A stretch of 64,000 bases of DNA from Alteracholeplasma palmae J233 (lineage in GTDB: Bacteria > Bacillota_I > Bacilli_A > Acholeplasmatales > Acholeplasmataceae), in the NCBI RefSeq assembly GCF_000968055.1, contig NC_022538.1, positions 496,001 to 560,000 on the forward strand, written 5' to 3'. The notes beneath the pieces were generated by a model. The model did no database searches. It was not told the DNA's origin and worked only from the letters and a program-made list of their open reading frames with translations. A program made the position numbers and the translations under genes. Of the stretch, positions 26,775-36,019 are shown in pieces (the first letter of the stretch is position 1; each line of letters begins with the position of its first letter).

Positions 26775-26830
26775 AAAAAAACTCTATGTAAAGTGACTTT
26801 TTGAATAATTTCACTTAGATAGAGTTTTTT
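26775..26830. terminator. Bidirectional terminator between obg and the coiled-coil gene
   Basis: AAAAAACTCTAT (26776-26787) pairs with ATAGAGTTTTTT (26819-26830). An inner stem AAGTGA/TCACTT (26791-26796, 26811-26816) extends it. A-runs and T-runs flank the stem on both sides, so it can serve both convergent genes. Confidence 0.85.
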
Positions 26831-29800
26831 ATTTTAATGTTTTATGCTTAAACTTATAGCTTTTATTTAAATCTTGCACTTCTTTTTTAGAACCATGAAT
26901 CACTTCTTTTTTACTAATAATCATTTTTTTCATATAAGATGATTTAAGCAGTAATAACTGTTTGTGGTTAATATGTTTTAACTTTCTATAGTCAGTTTTT
27001 AAAGAAGTTTTTAGATCTTCGATAGAGTTTTTAATTTTATCCATTTGTTTCTTATAGGATAATTGAGTGTGTTTTAAGTTTTTAATGGAGCGTCTATTGT
27101 TTAAGTTAAAACGATGAATAGTTGAATTATTTTTTCCTTCAAGAGAAATAAAAGTATCTTTCAAATCTTTTTCTCTTTTCTCAGCTAAAGTAGTTAACTT
27201 TATTTGTTCATCTTTTAAATTAGTATTTAAAAGTAATAATTCATTTTCATGTTCCTGGTCTAATTTTTTTAATGCAGCTGCCAAGTTTTGTTCAATATAT
27301 GAAGTATCTAATTTAAATTGATTAGAATTGTTTGCAATTTTATTTTGATTAGACAATTTATTCTTATTTAAATTAGATAGGTTTTTCTCATATGTTTGAA
27401 TAAGCTCAGTATGCTTAATTTTTTTAATTAAATCTAGCTCAGAAGTTTTTTTATAAATATGAAGGGTATATTTTTTTTCAAAAATAGAGTTAAAACTATT
27501 AAGACGTTGTTCATTTTTATTAAAAGAATCTTCTAAATTAAGTAAAGAAAATTGGATGTTTTTATTTCGTTTTATGGTATTCTTTTCAAACTCTGAGTTA
27601 ATAGACTGAATGATTTTTTCGATTTTTTGAATATAAGAATTAATTACTTTAAAAGAAGTAGTTGATTTTAAAATCAAATTTTGTATATTCAAAGATGCAT
27701 GCTCTTTTGTCAATAGTACTAAAATAGATTTGTAGTACTCATTACTTATTCTTAATGAGTCATCAATTGTATAACACAATATTTTTTCTAAGTGATTCAT
27801 CTTTTTTATATAGGTCAAATGCTCTTTTTTTAATAAAATAATTGCTTTTTTAAATTCTTCTGAGTTCTTTAATTCCCTTTTTTTATAGGCTTGTATTTTA
27901 TTTCTCAATATAGATAATTGTTTTTCATCCGCTTTAATATGTCTCCGCAATGCATTAATAAGAGTTAATGTATTGATATCCAAATGTTCTTTTGAATTTG
28001 AGTTAATTGTTTTTTGTTTCTCTACAATAGCAGATTCTAATAAATTAATTTCTCTTTCAACTAAAGTCATTTCAGATGATATAGTATTGTTTTTATACGT
28101 ATAAAAACTTTTCGTTTTATCATAGTATAATTGATATAAAGCTTTAAGAAAATTATTAATGATATAACTAAAAAGAAGTGATAGATTTTTTTTATTAGTT
28201 TCTGTCACTATTTTCTGAGAATTTATTATTTGTGACTCAAGATTAGAGAAAATAGCATATAAAGAATCACTGTTATCTTTATTTAAAACTTCATAAGTCA
28301 AAATTTGAGTTAAAAATGAATTCAAATTATTAATACTATTATGAATATTTTTAAATAAAGTGGTTGCCTCAAAAGTAACATTATGAGTCAAAATATTCTT
28401 ATTTGTAGTAAATGTTTCTAAACTAGAAATAGTCTCATACGTTTTTTTGGTCTCATTAGCAATTAGTATACCTATATTTGTCAATATTGTGAACTGTGAG
28501 TATAACTCTTTTTCTTTAAGAGAGGTAATTTGATAAGTCGCATTTACAATGTCTTGATCATGGTTTAATTCAAAGCGTTTAAGGTTAATACTGTGTTCTG
28601 TATTAAGCATGGTTGTCGCATAATCAATATTATAAGATTCTTTAATAAAATCTAAGTTATCTTTATTAAAATCAAATTCTCTTTTCACTTTTTCAATATC
28701 TAATTGAAAAGTTAAAATAGCCTTTTTTTCTTCAAAACTTCTTTTAAGAGAAGTAACTGTTTTTTGATATTCAATTGCATTTACCTTATAATCTCTATTA
28801 CTAGAAAGAGTATCTAAGTCAGCTTGAATACTTAAGTTAATATAAGTTGTATCGTTAGATAGTATAGCTAATTCTCTATTTTGAATATCTAAAGATCTTT
28901 TCAATTGGACTTCTAAAGGTGCTATCATATTTAAATGATCCAATTCATTTAAAACTTTATTTTTTTGATACAAATTTTTGAGGTAAAGTTTTTCTAGATT
29001 CATTCTTTGAAAAAATAGTGTTTTTTCATTTTCTAAAACTAGCAAGCTTTGTTTATGCTCTAAGTCTAATGTTGCGTGTTCTATTCTCCATGATGATAAT
29101 TTTTTAAGATAATCTAGCTCATTTAGATAAGCTTTTTTTTGATAAGAAATTTTCTTTTGTTCAATTGCCTTATTTGTTTTTAAAATAAATCTATTAATAT
29201 CACGATTTAATTCTTTTATTTTTCTGTTTAGTGAAGTATCTGTGCCCTTTTCTTTCTGGTAGATCTTAATTTCTTCTGAAACTCGTTCTCTATAAGAAGA
29301 CATAGAACTATTTAAGATAGAAATAGCATTGTGGTACTCAAAGTCAATCTTTTGAACAGCCGTTTCATAGTCTCGTTTGAGTTCATCAAATAAATTATTA
29401 TGTTTATCTAATTTGTTTTGATACTCCAAATTAGCTTGATTGAGGGTTGTTGCTTGACCATCCAGATATTTTTTTTCTTTCATTTCAAAATTTGATAGTT
29501 TAGATAAATAGTTTGTCTCCAAATTAGAAATTGTATTTTGCGATAATACTTTTAATTCATTTAATTTCTTGTTAAAACTGATACTAGCTTGGTTGTAAGT
29601 TTGCTTGATGGAAAGGTAATTTTCATCACTTTGTTGTTTAGCAATATTACTTTTTTCAAGTAAGATAGCTTCTTTTTTACTAAATTCAGCCATTTCCTTT
29701 TGTAAAGAACTGTCTAGCTTTTTAGAAGTAGTATCATAAGTTTTTTTAAGGGTTGTCATTTTTTCTTGGTAGGCTTGTTCTAGAATGCTAATTTTTTGCT

Positions 29801-29837
29801 TGAGTAAGGTTTGGTGCTCATAAAGTTCTTTTTGCAA
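26829..29837 (-). CDS. Very long coiled-coil protein, main part (frameshifted gene)
   Basis: About 1000 residues, almost entirely charged heptad-like helix rich in Lys, Glu, Leu, Asn and Ile, with no recognisable catalytic motif, signal peptide or TM helix. It looks like a cytoplasmic rod or filament protein (SMC-like appearance but without ATPase heads). The nominal TTG start at 29837 has no ribosome site. The reading frame continues upstream in another phase that is also coiled-coil. This is therefore the downstream part of one gene that begins at ATG 30251 and carries two compensating frameshifts. The rebuilt product would be about 1140 residues. Confidence 0.75.
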   Translation of the reverse strand: MQKELYEHQTLLKQKISILEQAYQEKMTTLKKTYDTTSKKLDSSLQKEMAEFSKKEAILLEKSNIAKQQSDENYLSIKQTYNQASISFNKKLNELKVLSQNTISNLETNYLSKLSNFEMKEKKYLDGQATTLNQANLEYQNKLDKHNNLFDELKRDYETAVQKIDFEYHNAISILNSSMSSYRERVSEEIKIYQKEKGTDTSLNRKIKELNRDINRFILKTNKAIEQKKISYQKKAYLNELDYLKKLSSWRIEHATLDLEHKQSLLVLENEKTLFFQRMNLEKLYLKNLYQKNKVLNELDHLNMIAPLEVQLKRSLDIQNRELAILSNDTTYINLSIQADLDTLSSNRDYKVNAIEYQKTVTSLKRSFEEKKAILTFQLDIEKVKREFDFNKDNLDFIKESYNIDYATTMLNTEHSINLKRFELNHDQDIVNATYQITSLKEKELYSQFTILTNIGILIANETKKTYETISSLETFTTNKNILTHNVTFEATTLFKNIHNSINNLNSFLTQILTYEVLNKDNSDSLYAIFSNLESQIINSQKIVTETNKKNLSLLFSYIINNFLKALYQLYYDKTKSFYTYKNNTISSEMTLVEREINLLESAIVEKQKTINSNSKEHLDINTLTLINALRRHIKADEKQLSILRNKIQAYKKRELKNSEEFKKAIILLKKEHLTYIKKMNHLEKILCYTIDDSLRISNEYYKSILVLLTKEHASLNIQNLILKSTTSFKVINSYIQKIEKIIQSINSEFEKNTIKRNKNIQFSLLNLEDSFNKNEQRLNSFNSIFEKKYTLHIYKKTSELDLIKKIKHTELIQTYEKNLSNLNKNKLSNQNKIANNSNQFKLDTSYIEQNLAAALKKLDQEHENELLLLNTNLKDEQIKLTTLAEKREKDLKDTFISLEGKNNSTIHRFNLNNRRSIKNLKHTQLSYKKQMDKIKNSIEDLKTSLKTDYRKLKHINHKQLLLLKSSYMKKMIISKKEVIHGSKKEVQDLNKSYKFKHKTLK

Positions 29838-29936
29838 AAAATCTAATTTTTTTGCTTAATGAGAAGTGTTTCTCTTTCAGTAATATGATATTTTCCGGTA
29901 AACTTTCTTTTTGTTTAATAAAAGCATTTCTTTTTT

Positions 29937-30251
29937 CTAATAATTTTGATTAATAGAAATAAGGTTTTTTTGTCGATTTAATCGCAAAGTATCTAAGTCT
30001 TCTTTTAAAGAATTAATAATGTTATTAGATAAATCTTGTGGTTTTTGAAATTCAGACTTTAAAGAGTTTTTATCTAGTAAAGAAGTGCTTAAAAAATCTA
30101 ATTTTTGGAAATTAGTATTATTTATATTAGCGTTTAAATTTGAAAAAATAAGAGTTACAATCTCTGTTAAATCTTTTAAAGATGTATCACTTAATCCTTT
30201 TAAGCCATTTATTTTATTTAAGATATCTGTTTCTGAAAAATAATTGCTCAT
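29937..30251 (-). CDS. N-terminal part of the frameshifted coiled-coil gene
   Basis: 104 residues, starting at ATG 30251 with AGGAAGTG just before it and a -10 TATAAT on the minus strand at 30276-30271. It ends at a TAG (29939-29937). In the next frame the protein would continue as LLEKRNAFIKQ... for about 32 codons, and then change phase again near 29840-29860 into the main frame. One extra base near 29950 and one fewer in an A7 run near 29850 would give a single ORF of 1141 codons. It lies divergent to ruvA. Function unknown. Confidence 0.7.
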   Translation of the reverse strand: MSNYFSETDILNKINGLKGLSDTSLKDLTEIVTLIFSNLNANINNTNFQKLDFLSTSLLDKNSLKSEFQKPQDLSNNIINSLKEDLDTLRLNRQKNLISINQNY

Positions 30252-30345
30252 ATAATCACTTCCTAGTGTTATTATAGCATAACTCTAATAAGTAAAATAT
30301 GATAAAAAATGTTATAATAAATAATGACTGAAAAGAGGTGTTCTT
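30252..30345. promoter_or_regulatory. Divergent promoters: coiled-coil gene (-) and ruvAB (+)
   Basis: On the minus strand, TATAAT (+ strand ATTATA, 30271-30276) is placed for the coiled-coil gene. On the plus strand, TATAAT (30313-30318) is placed for ruvA. Neither has a strong -35. Confidence 0.5.
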
Positions 30346-30903
30346 ATGTACGGATATATAAAAGGGAAAATAACAAAGATTGTAGCAGAATATATTATTG
30401 TTGAGAATAACGGAATTGGCTATCAAATTATTAGCCCATCACCTTATGATTATGAAATCGATGATGAAGTAGTAGTTTTTACTTATCTACATGTCAGAGA
30501 AGACATCTTTTTACTCTATGGATTTAAAGATACAGAGACGCTTGATTTATTTAAAAAACTTCTAAGTGTTTCAGGGATTGGACCTAAAAGTGCTTTATCG
30601 ATTGTTGCGGCATCCAATAGTAATGATGTATTAAATGCTATTGAAAATGGTGATGTTAAATACTTAACAAAATTTCCTGGTATTGGAAATAAATCAGCTC
30701 AACAAATCATTCTTGATTTAAAAGGAAAATTAATTGTAGTGAATGAAAATAAACTTATACCTGATATAGGAAAAGATGTTTCAGAAGCTTTATTGGCGCT
30801 AGGATATAGCAAAGTTGAAATTGCTAAAGCAATTAAACATATCAATCTAGACCAAAAAATAGAATTAGCCGTTAAAGAAGCACTCGTTTGGCTTTTAAAA
30901 TAA
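30346..30903 (+). CDS. ruvA: Holliday junction helicase subunit RuvA
   Basis: A 185-residue protein that binds four-way junctions and recruits RuvB. It has an N-terminal OB domain (1-62), two helix-hairpin-helix motifs (LLSVSGIGPKSALSI and LTKFPGIGNKSAQQI), and a C-terminal RuvB-binding domain (DVSEALLALGYSKVEIAKA). AGAGGTG precedes the ATG. It is the first gene of ruvA-ruvB-queA. Confidence 0.97.
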   Translation: MYGYIKGKITKIVAEYIIVENNGIGYQIISPSPYDYEIDDEVVVFTYLHVREDIFLLYGFKDTETLDLFKKLLSVSGIGPKSALSIVAASNSNDVLNAIENGDVKYLTKFPGIGNKSAQQIILDLKGKLIVVNENKLIPDIGKDVSEALLALGYSKVEIAKAIKHINLDQKIELAVKEALVWLLK

Positions 30904-30953
30904 CAGAAAAGAGTTGATTTTTATGAGTTATAATAATCAAAGGATTGATATCA

Positions 30954-31961
30954 ATGAAAGATAATAATTTATTGACAAACATGGCATTAAAAGAAGATGA
31001 GGAACAAACTCTAAGACCTCAGATGCTCTCACAATATATAGGACAATCAGACTTAAAAGAAATGCTTTCTATCTATGTAAAAGCTGCTTTGAAAAGAGAA
31101 GAATCATTGGATCATATTTTATTATATGGGGCACCAGGTCTAGGAAAAACCACGCTTGCTCAAATTATTGCAAATGAGATGGGAGTTAATATAAAAATAA
31201 CATCAGGTCCAGCGATTGAAAGAAGTGGAGATTTAGCTGCTTTATTAAGTTCTTTACAACCTGGAGATGTTTTATTCATTGATGAAATCCATCGTTTACC
31301 AAGATATGTAGAAGAAGTGCTATATTCTGCTATGGAAGATTATGTAATTGATATTATTATTGGAAAAGATACAGAATCAAGATCAATTCGAATTGAATTA
31401 CCACCATTTACACTTATTGGAGCAACCACAAGGTTCGGAGATTTATCAGCACCGTTAAGAGATAGATTTGGCGCAGTGATGCGCTTAACTTATTATAAAC
31501 AAGAAGAATTAGAACAAATAGTTTCTAGAACTGCGGATGTTTATCAGAACAAAATTGATGCATTAGCGGTTAAAGAACTTGCAAGAAGATCTAGGGGAAC
31601 ACCAAGAATCGCAAACAGACTTTTTAGAAGAGTGAGAGATTTTGCAGAAATTATGACCGATGGATTTGTTAATGAAGAGATTACTAAATTAGCATTAACT
31701 AAATTAGGAATTGATAGGAATGGCTTAGATGAAAGTGATTACCTTTATTTAAAAGGAATTGTTGAGAGATTCAAAGGTGGACCTGTGGGATTAGAATCCC
31801 TAGCAGCAACCATTGGTGAAGAAGTAGGTACCATTGAAGATGTTTATGAACCATATCTTTTACAAGAAGGCTACATTATAAGAACGCCAAGAGGTAGGGT
31901 TGCAACTAAACTAGCCTATGATTTACTAGGAATTAAATATTATGAAGGAATGTTAGAATAA
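30954..31961 (+). CDS. ruvB: Holliday junction branch-migration ATPase RuvB
   Basis: A 335-residue AAA+ motor with Walker [12 protein letters not shown], Walker B DEIHRL, sensor 1 ATTRFG, arginine finger region LRDRFG, and a C-terminal winged helix ([13 protein letters not shown]). ATG 30954 with AAAGGA upstream is preferred to a TTG at 30945. Its stop overlaps the queA start by one base (TAATG). Confidence 0.98.
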   Translation: MKDNNLLTNMALKEDEEQTLRPQMLSQYIGQSDLKEMLSIYVKAALKREESLDHILLYGAPGLGKTTLAQIIANEMGVNIKITSGPAIERSGDLAALLSSLQPGDVLFIDEIHRLPRYVEEVLYSAMEDYVIDIIIGKDTESRSIRIELPPFTLIGATTRFGDLSAPLRDRFGAVMRLTYYKQEELEQIVSRTADVYQNKIDALAVKELARRSRGTPRIANRLFRRVRDFAEIMTDGFVNEEITKLALTKLGIDRNGLDESDYLYLKGIVERFKGGPVGLESLAATIGEEVGTIEDVYEPYLLQEGYIIRTPRGRVATKLAYDLLGIKYYEGMLE

Positions 31962-32980
31962 TGAATACAAACGATTTTGATTTCAATTTACCAGAGCATT
32001 TAATTGCACAACACCCAAGTGAAAAAAGAGATAATTCAAGACTGATGGTCTTAAATAGAAAAGATGAAACCATTGAGCATAAACATTTCTATGACATTAT
32101 TGACTATCTTGATGAAAATAGTTGTTTAGTGATTAATGATACGAAAGTTTTACCGGCAAGACTTCTTGGAATAAAAAAAGATACTCATGCAGCAATCGAA
32201 GTCTTATTATTAAAAGAATTAGAAAAAGATGTGTGGGAAGCTTTAACTAAACCGGCTAAAAGAGTAAAAGTTGGGACATTAGTAACATTCGGTGATGGAT
32301 TATTAGAATTAGAATGTATAGATGTAAAAGAAGATGGAATTAGACATTTCAAATTACACTATAAAGGTATTTTAATTGAAGTATTAGAAAAATTAGGAAC
32401 TATGCCATTACCACCATATATTGTTGAAAAGCTAGACGATCAATCAAGATATCAAACAGTATATGCAGACGTTTTAGGAAGTTCAGCAGCCCCTACAGCG
32501 GGACTGCATTTCACAAAAGAATTGCTAGAAAAAATTAAACAAAAAGGGATAGAAATTATCCCAGTAACACTACATGTGGGACTTGGAACATTTAGACCGG
32601 TATCAGTAGAAAATGTTTTGGAGCACCATATGCATGAAGAAACCTATATTTTAACAGAAGAAGTTACAGAAAAATTGAACCAAGCAGTTTTAAATAAAAA
32701 AACAATTGTTGCGGTAGGAACAACTTCCGTTAGAACACTTGAAAGTAATTTTGATGGCAAATTTCATGCTGGAAAATTTGACACTAAAATATTTATTTAT
32801 CCAGGCTATAAATTTAAAGTTGTTAATCAACTGATTACTAATTTTCATTTACCTAAATCAACTTTAATGATGTTAATAAGTGCTTTTGCTACAAAAGAGT
32901 ATATAAAAAAAGCCTATAGCAATGCTATAGACCATGAATATAGATTTTTTAGTTTTGGAGACTCAATGTTTATTAAATAA
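31961..32980 (+). CDS. queA: S-adenosylmethionine:tRNA ribosyltransferase-isomerase QueA
   Basis: A 339-residue enzyme that adds the cyclopentene moiety of queuosine to preQ1-modified tRNA. Family motifs include LIAQHPSEKRD, NDTKVLPARL, TAGLHFTKEL and ITNFHLPKSTL. It overlaps ruvB by one base, as in many Firmicutes. The 3' end overlaps the convergent uppP by eight bases. No tgt gene is in the window. Confidence 0.97.
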   Translation: MNTNDFDFNLPEHLIAQHPSEKRDNSRLMVLNRKDETIEHKHFYDIIDYLDENSCLVINDTKVLPARLLGIKKDTHAAIEVLLLKELEKDVWEALTKPAKRVKVGTLVTFGDGLLELECIDVKEDGIRHFKLHYKGILIEVLEKLGTMPLPPYIVEKLDDQSRYQTVYADVLGSSAAPTAGLHFTKELLEKIKQKGIEIIPVTLHVGLGTFRPVSVENVLEHHMHEETYILTEEVTEKLNQAVLNKKTIVAVGTTSVRTLESNFDGKFHAGKFDTKIFIYPGYKFKVVNQLITNFHLPKSTLMMLISAFATKEYIKKAYSNAIDHEYRFFSFGDSMFIK

Positions 32981-33806
32981 CAAATAATATAATTGAAGTC
33001 ACACCGATAATTAAACAGTAAATTGAAAAATAAATTAAGTTTTTAACTTTTACATATTTATTCATTAATTTAACTGTGAATAATGATCCTAAAAAACTAA
33101 ATACAAAAGCAAGAGAATAACCAAGAATGTGAATAGGTTCATTTGTATGAAACATATCATAAATACCTAATAAAGTAACTGGAACTGATATGAGTAAATA
33201 ACATAAAAATGAAAATCTTAAAGTATCTTTTAAATTTATTTTTTGAGCTTGACCACCGACAATAGTAATTCCACTTCTTGATAAACCAGGAAATACTGCA
33301 AACGCCTGGAATAAACCAATGATTGCGGCATTTTTAAAAGTGACATTATTAGTATAGGATCTATTTCTTAAAGAATAAATAGTAAATAATAAGATACTAG
33401 TAACTAGTAATGCTATACCAGTAGATAATAAATTGTTAGGCAAGTGATCTTTTAATAAAAGACCTGTAATTCCAATTGGGATAGCTGCTAAGATTAGTTT
33501 TAAAACATAATTAAATTCGCTTTTATCATTAATTTTTTGTTCTTCATTTCTACTTTTTTTCTTAAATATAAAGTTCCAAGAACCACTAATTAAACCTAAA
33601 ACATCTTTTTTATAATACCAAAGTAGAGCTAAGAAAGAACCTGCATTGGTAATCATAAGAAAAATAGTAAGATTGTTTGTATCTACATTGAAAATTTTTG
33701 AAAAAATAGATAAGTGCCCACTACTTGATACTGGGAAAATCTCTGTAACACCTTGGATAATACCTAAAAAGATATATTTTATAATTTCGATAAATTCTGT
33801 CATCAT
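32973..33806 (-). CDS. uppP: Undecaprenyl-diphosphatase UppP (BacA)
   Basis: A 277-residue membrane protein that dephosphorylates undecaprenyl pyrophosphate to recycle the C55 lipid carrier. It has about eight TM helices and both catalytic signatures: EIFPVSSSGHL near residues 20-30 and FPGLSRSGIT about residue 170. There are two tandem ATGs (33806, 33803); GAGGTG fits the second slightly better. It faces the EIIB-like/HPr/DUF368 operon across a shared promoter region. It is notable in an apparently wall-less lineage, where it may serve glycolipid or exopolysaccharide assembly. Confidence 0.95.
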   Translation of the reverse strand: MMTEFIEIIKYIFLGIIQGVTEIFPVSSSGHLSIFSKIFNVDTNNLTIFLMITNAGSFLALLWYYKKDVLGLISGSWNFIFKKKSRNEEQKINDKSEFNYVLKLILAAIPIGITGLLLKDHLPNNLLSTGIALLVTSILLFTIYSLRNRSYTNNVTFKNAAIIGLFQAFAVFPGLSRSGITIVGGQAQKINLKDTLRFSFLCYLLISVPVTLLGIYDMFHTNEPIHILGYSLAFVFSFLGSLFTVKLMNKYVKVKNLIYFSIYCLIIGVTSIILFVI

Positions 33807-33821
33807 AACACCTCTTTTTTT

Positions 33822-33827
33822 ATTATA
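33822..33827 (-). promoter_or_regulatory. -10 element of uppP
   Basis: TATAAT on the minus strand (ATTATA on +), about 16 bases before the uppP start codons. No clear -35. Confidence 0.45.
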
Positions 33828-33849
33828 GCATGGATAGAAAGAGAAAAGA

Positions 33850-33878
33850 TTGAATTTTTATGCAAAAGACATTATAAT
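33850..33878 (+). promoter_or_regulatory. Promoter of the EIIB-like/HPr/DUF368 operon
   Basis: TTGAAT (33850-33855), a 17-base spacer and TATAAT (33873-33878), followed by AAGGATG and ATG 33900. Confidence 0.7.
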
Positions 33879-33899
33879 GTTAAGTAAGGATGTGAAAAA

Positions 33900-34274
33900 A
33901 TGAATCTATATATAGATAATATGACCTTGATTATTACTGCTTCAGCAGTGTTTGCGGTGCTTATTCTTTTATTTTTAGTTATTTTCTTTATGAGACTAAA
34001 AAAGGCAAAAACAAAAGAAACGGTAAAAATCGATAATAATTATATTCAATCAATTTTAGAAGCATTAGGGACTAAAAATAATATTGAAAGTATTAAATTA
34101 GATAATAAAAGGCTAAAAGTACTAGTAAAAGATACTAAGAAGCTTAACCAAACATTATTTAATGAACTTGACACACCAGCGTTTTTAGTAGGTAAAGAAT
34201 TAAAAATACTAGTTAAATATTCACCTGAAGTAGTATTAGAGGGATTAAATAATATAAGAAATGAGGAAGTATAA
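33900..34274 (+). CDS. Membrane-anchored PTS EIIB-like protein without the catalytic cysteine
   Basis: 124 residues: one N-terminal TM helix (about 9-31), a basic stretch, then a domain matching the glucose-type EIIB fold (ILEALGTKNNIESI...RLKVLVKD). In true EIIB the motif NIxxVxxCxTRLR carries the phosphorylated Cys; here the aligned position is Asp68 in KLDNKRLK, so it cannot be phosphorylated in the normal way. The next gene, immediately adjoining, encodes HPr. This suggests a regulatory or scaffold role linked to the PTS, but that is inference. Confidence 0.72.
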   Translation: MNLYIDNMTLIITASAVFAVLILLFLVIFFMRLKKAKTKETVKIDNNYIQSILEALGTKNNIESIKLDNKRLKVLVKDTKKLNQTLFNELDTPAFLVGKELKILVKYSPEVVLEGLNNIRNEEV

Positions 34275-34550
34275 ATGAGAAGAAAATTTTTAATTGTTGC
34301 AGAATATGGATTACATGCAAGACCAGCTACTCGCCTAGTTAATCAAGCGATGGGCTACCAGTCAGAAATATCATTAACAGCAATGAATAGAACAGTTAAC
34401 TTAAAATCAATTATGGGAGTCATGTCATTAGGAATATACAATGGTGAAGAAGTTATTGTTCACACAGAAGGTTCAGATGCGCAACAAGCGCTAGATGCCA
34501 TAACCGATTTTATCGTAACAGAAGGTTTAGGCAGAGTAGTTAATGAATAA
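34275..34550 (+). CDS. ptsH: HPr family phosphocarrier protein
   Basis: A 91-residue protein with His14 in GLHARPAT, the site phosphorylated by enzyme I, and Ser45 in LKSIMGVMSLG, the HPr-kinase site of Firmicutes. Both regulatory and transport phosphorylation therefore look possible, and Ser-P HPr would be the CcpA co-repressor. It begins at the base after the EIIB-like stop codon and overlaps DUF368 by eight bases. No ptsI lies nearby, so it could be a secondary HPr. Confidence 0.92.
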   Translation: MRRKFLIVAEYGLHARPATRLVNQAMGYQSEISLTAMNRTVNLKSIMGVMSLGIYNGEEVIVHTEGSDAQQALDAITDFIVTEGLGRVVNE

Positions 34551-35436
34551 TATTAAAAAAATTAGCAAAAGCATTTTAGTAGGAATAGGAGCAATCCTGC
34601 CAGGAGTTAGTGGTGGTATGATTGCGGCTTCATTTAATATCTATAAAGATTTAATTGAAGCATTAAATAAAGTGACTAAACATCCAATTAAAGCAGTTTT
34701 AAGCATATGGCAGTATTTAGTTGGAATTTTTATAGGGGTACTTTTAGGTTTCCTACTGGTAAAAATATTATTTAAATATATACCTATTGAATCTACACTT
34801 TTATTTATTGGATTAATTCTTGGTGGAATCCCTGAAATACTATTTTTTGCAAGAAAAAAAGAATATGATTTCAAAGCATACTTAACAAGTGCAATTGGTT
34901 TTTTACTAATGATTGCGGTTATATTTTTAAATAATTTAAGCACAGGCTCAATAGTTAATACAAATATATTTATTTGGATCGTAGTTGGATTTATAGTTGC
35001 ATTAAGTTTTATTATTCCAGGTATTAGCGGGACAATGATTTTATTAGTATTAGGTTTTTATAAACCATTATTAGATTTAGCAACAGAAGTCATGAAAGAA
35101 GTTTCAACTTTTAAATTTCATTTATTAAAAGATAATATATTAGATATGTTAGCAATTGTCATTGGACTAATTTTAGCAGTTATTCTATTATCAAAATTAG
35201 TTTCAATATTATTAAATAAAAAACCAGAGAGATTTTATCAGTTTGTATTAGGTATTATTATTGCATCACCAATTAATATCATCTATAGTTTAAATAATGA
35301 TCTTGGTGATGGACAAATATTTGATTTTAGCAAATACTGGCTTTCGTGGCTGATAGGAATTGCTTTAATTCCTTTAGGTGTTTATATCGCAAGAATTTTT
35401 GCAAAAGGTGAAAAAGATGAGACAAAAGAAAATTAA
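34543..35436 (+). CDS. DUF368 family membrane protein (candidate undecaprenyl-phosphate translocase, PopT-like)
   Basis: 297 residues with about eight hydrophobic segments and two re-entrant-like signatures, LPGVSGGMIA near the start and IIPGISGTMILL about residue 160, typical of DUF368. Members of this family (PopT) have been identified as translocases that return undecaprenyl phosphate to the cytoplasmic face. With uppP divergently placed about 0.7 kb away, a shared C55 carrier recycling role is plausible. It overlaps both HPr and trmB. Confidence 0.85.
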   Translation: MNNIKKISKSILVGIGAILPGVSGGMIAASFNIYKDLIEALNKVTKHPIKAVLSIWQYLVGIFIGVLLGFLLVKILFKYIPIESTLLFIGLILGGIPEILFFARKKEYDFKAYLTSAIGFLLMIAVIFLNNLSTGSIVNTNIFIWIVVGFIVALSFIIPGISGTMILLVLGFYKPLLDLATEVMKEVSTFKFHLLKDNILDMLAIVIGLILAVILLSKLVSILLNKKPERFYQFVLGIIIASPINIIYSLNNDLGDGQIFDFSKYWLSWLIGIALIPLGVYIARIFAKGEKDETKEN

Positions 35437-36019
35437 AGGAATTGATTCGTTATATTTAGAGAAAAAAGGAGTTATTACTAAAGTAACTCCTTTAGTATTT
35501 CCAGAAGGAAACAAAATCTTTGTTGAAATAGGAAGTGGAAAAGGTGATTTTATAACTTCACTAGCCAAAGATCATCCTAACGACTCGTTTGTAGCAATTG
35601 AAAAAATTGATAGTGTCTGTTATAGAATATGGCAAAAGAAAGATGAACTTAAATTAGAGAATCTAACAATTATTTTAGATGATGCGATTTATTTAGAAGA
35701 ATACTTTAAGAGTTATAAAGTAGATCAAATTTATCTTAATTTTTCCGATCCATGGCCTAAAGCTAGACACCATAAGAGAAGACTAACTTATTCAACTTTC
35801 TTGACAAAATACAAAAATGTATTAAAAAAAGAAGGAGAATTACAGCTAAGAACAGATCATTTGGAATTATTTAATGACAGTTTAGAATATATAGAGAAAG
35901 TATTTGATATTACTAAAGAAGATAGAAATCTAGCTGTTAGTAAATATATGACAGAATATGAAGTTAAAAAAAGAAAAACAGGACCAATATATCAATTAAA
36001 CGCGAAGGTGCAATCATGA
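35417..36019 (+). CDS. trmB: tRNA (guanine-N7-)-methyltransferase TrmB
   Basis: A 200-residue SAM-dependent enzyme that makes m7G46 in tRNA. It has the SAM motif VEIGSGKGDF, the acidic VAIEK strand, and the family motif NFSDPWPKARHHKRRL. ATG 35417, with AAAGGTG upstream, is used rather than a TTG at 35378 inside the previous gene; it still overlaps DUF368 by 20 bases. The stop overlaps the next start (ATGA). Confidence 0.96.
   Translation: MRQKKIKGIDSLYLEKKGVITKVTPLVFPEGNKIFVEIGSGKGDFITSLAKDHPNDSFVAIEKIDSVCYRIWQKKDELKLENLTIILDDAIYLEEYFKSYKVDQIYLNFSDPWPKARHHKRRLTYSTFLTKYKNVLKKEGELQLRTDHLELFNDSLEYIEKVFDITKEDRNLAVSKYMTEYEVKKRKTGPIYQLNAKVQS

Noticed and set aside
29937-29960. Programmed -1 ribosomal frameshift in the coiled-coil gene
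   Set aside because: The shift window near the TAG does not hold a proper X-XXY-YYZ slippery heptamer, and a second opposite shift would also be required; indels or sequencing error are simpler.
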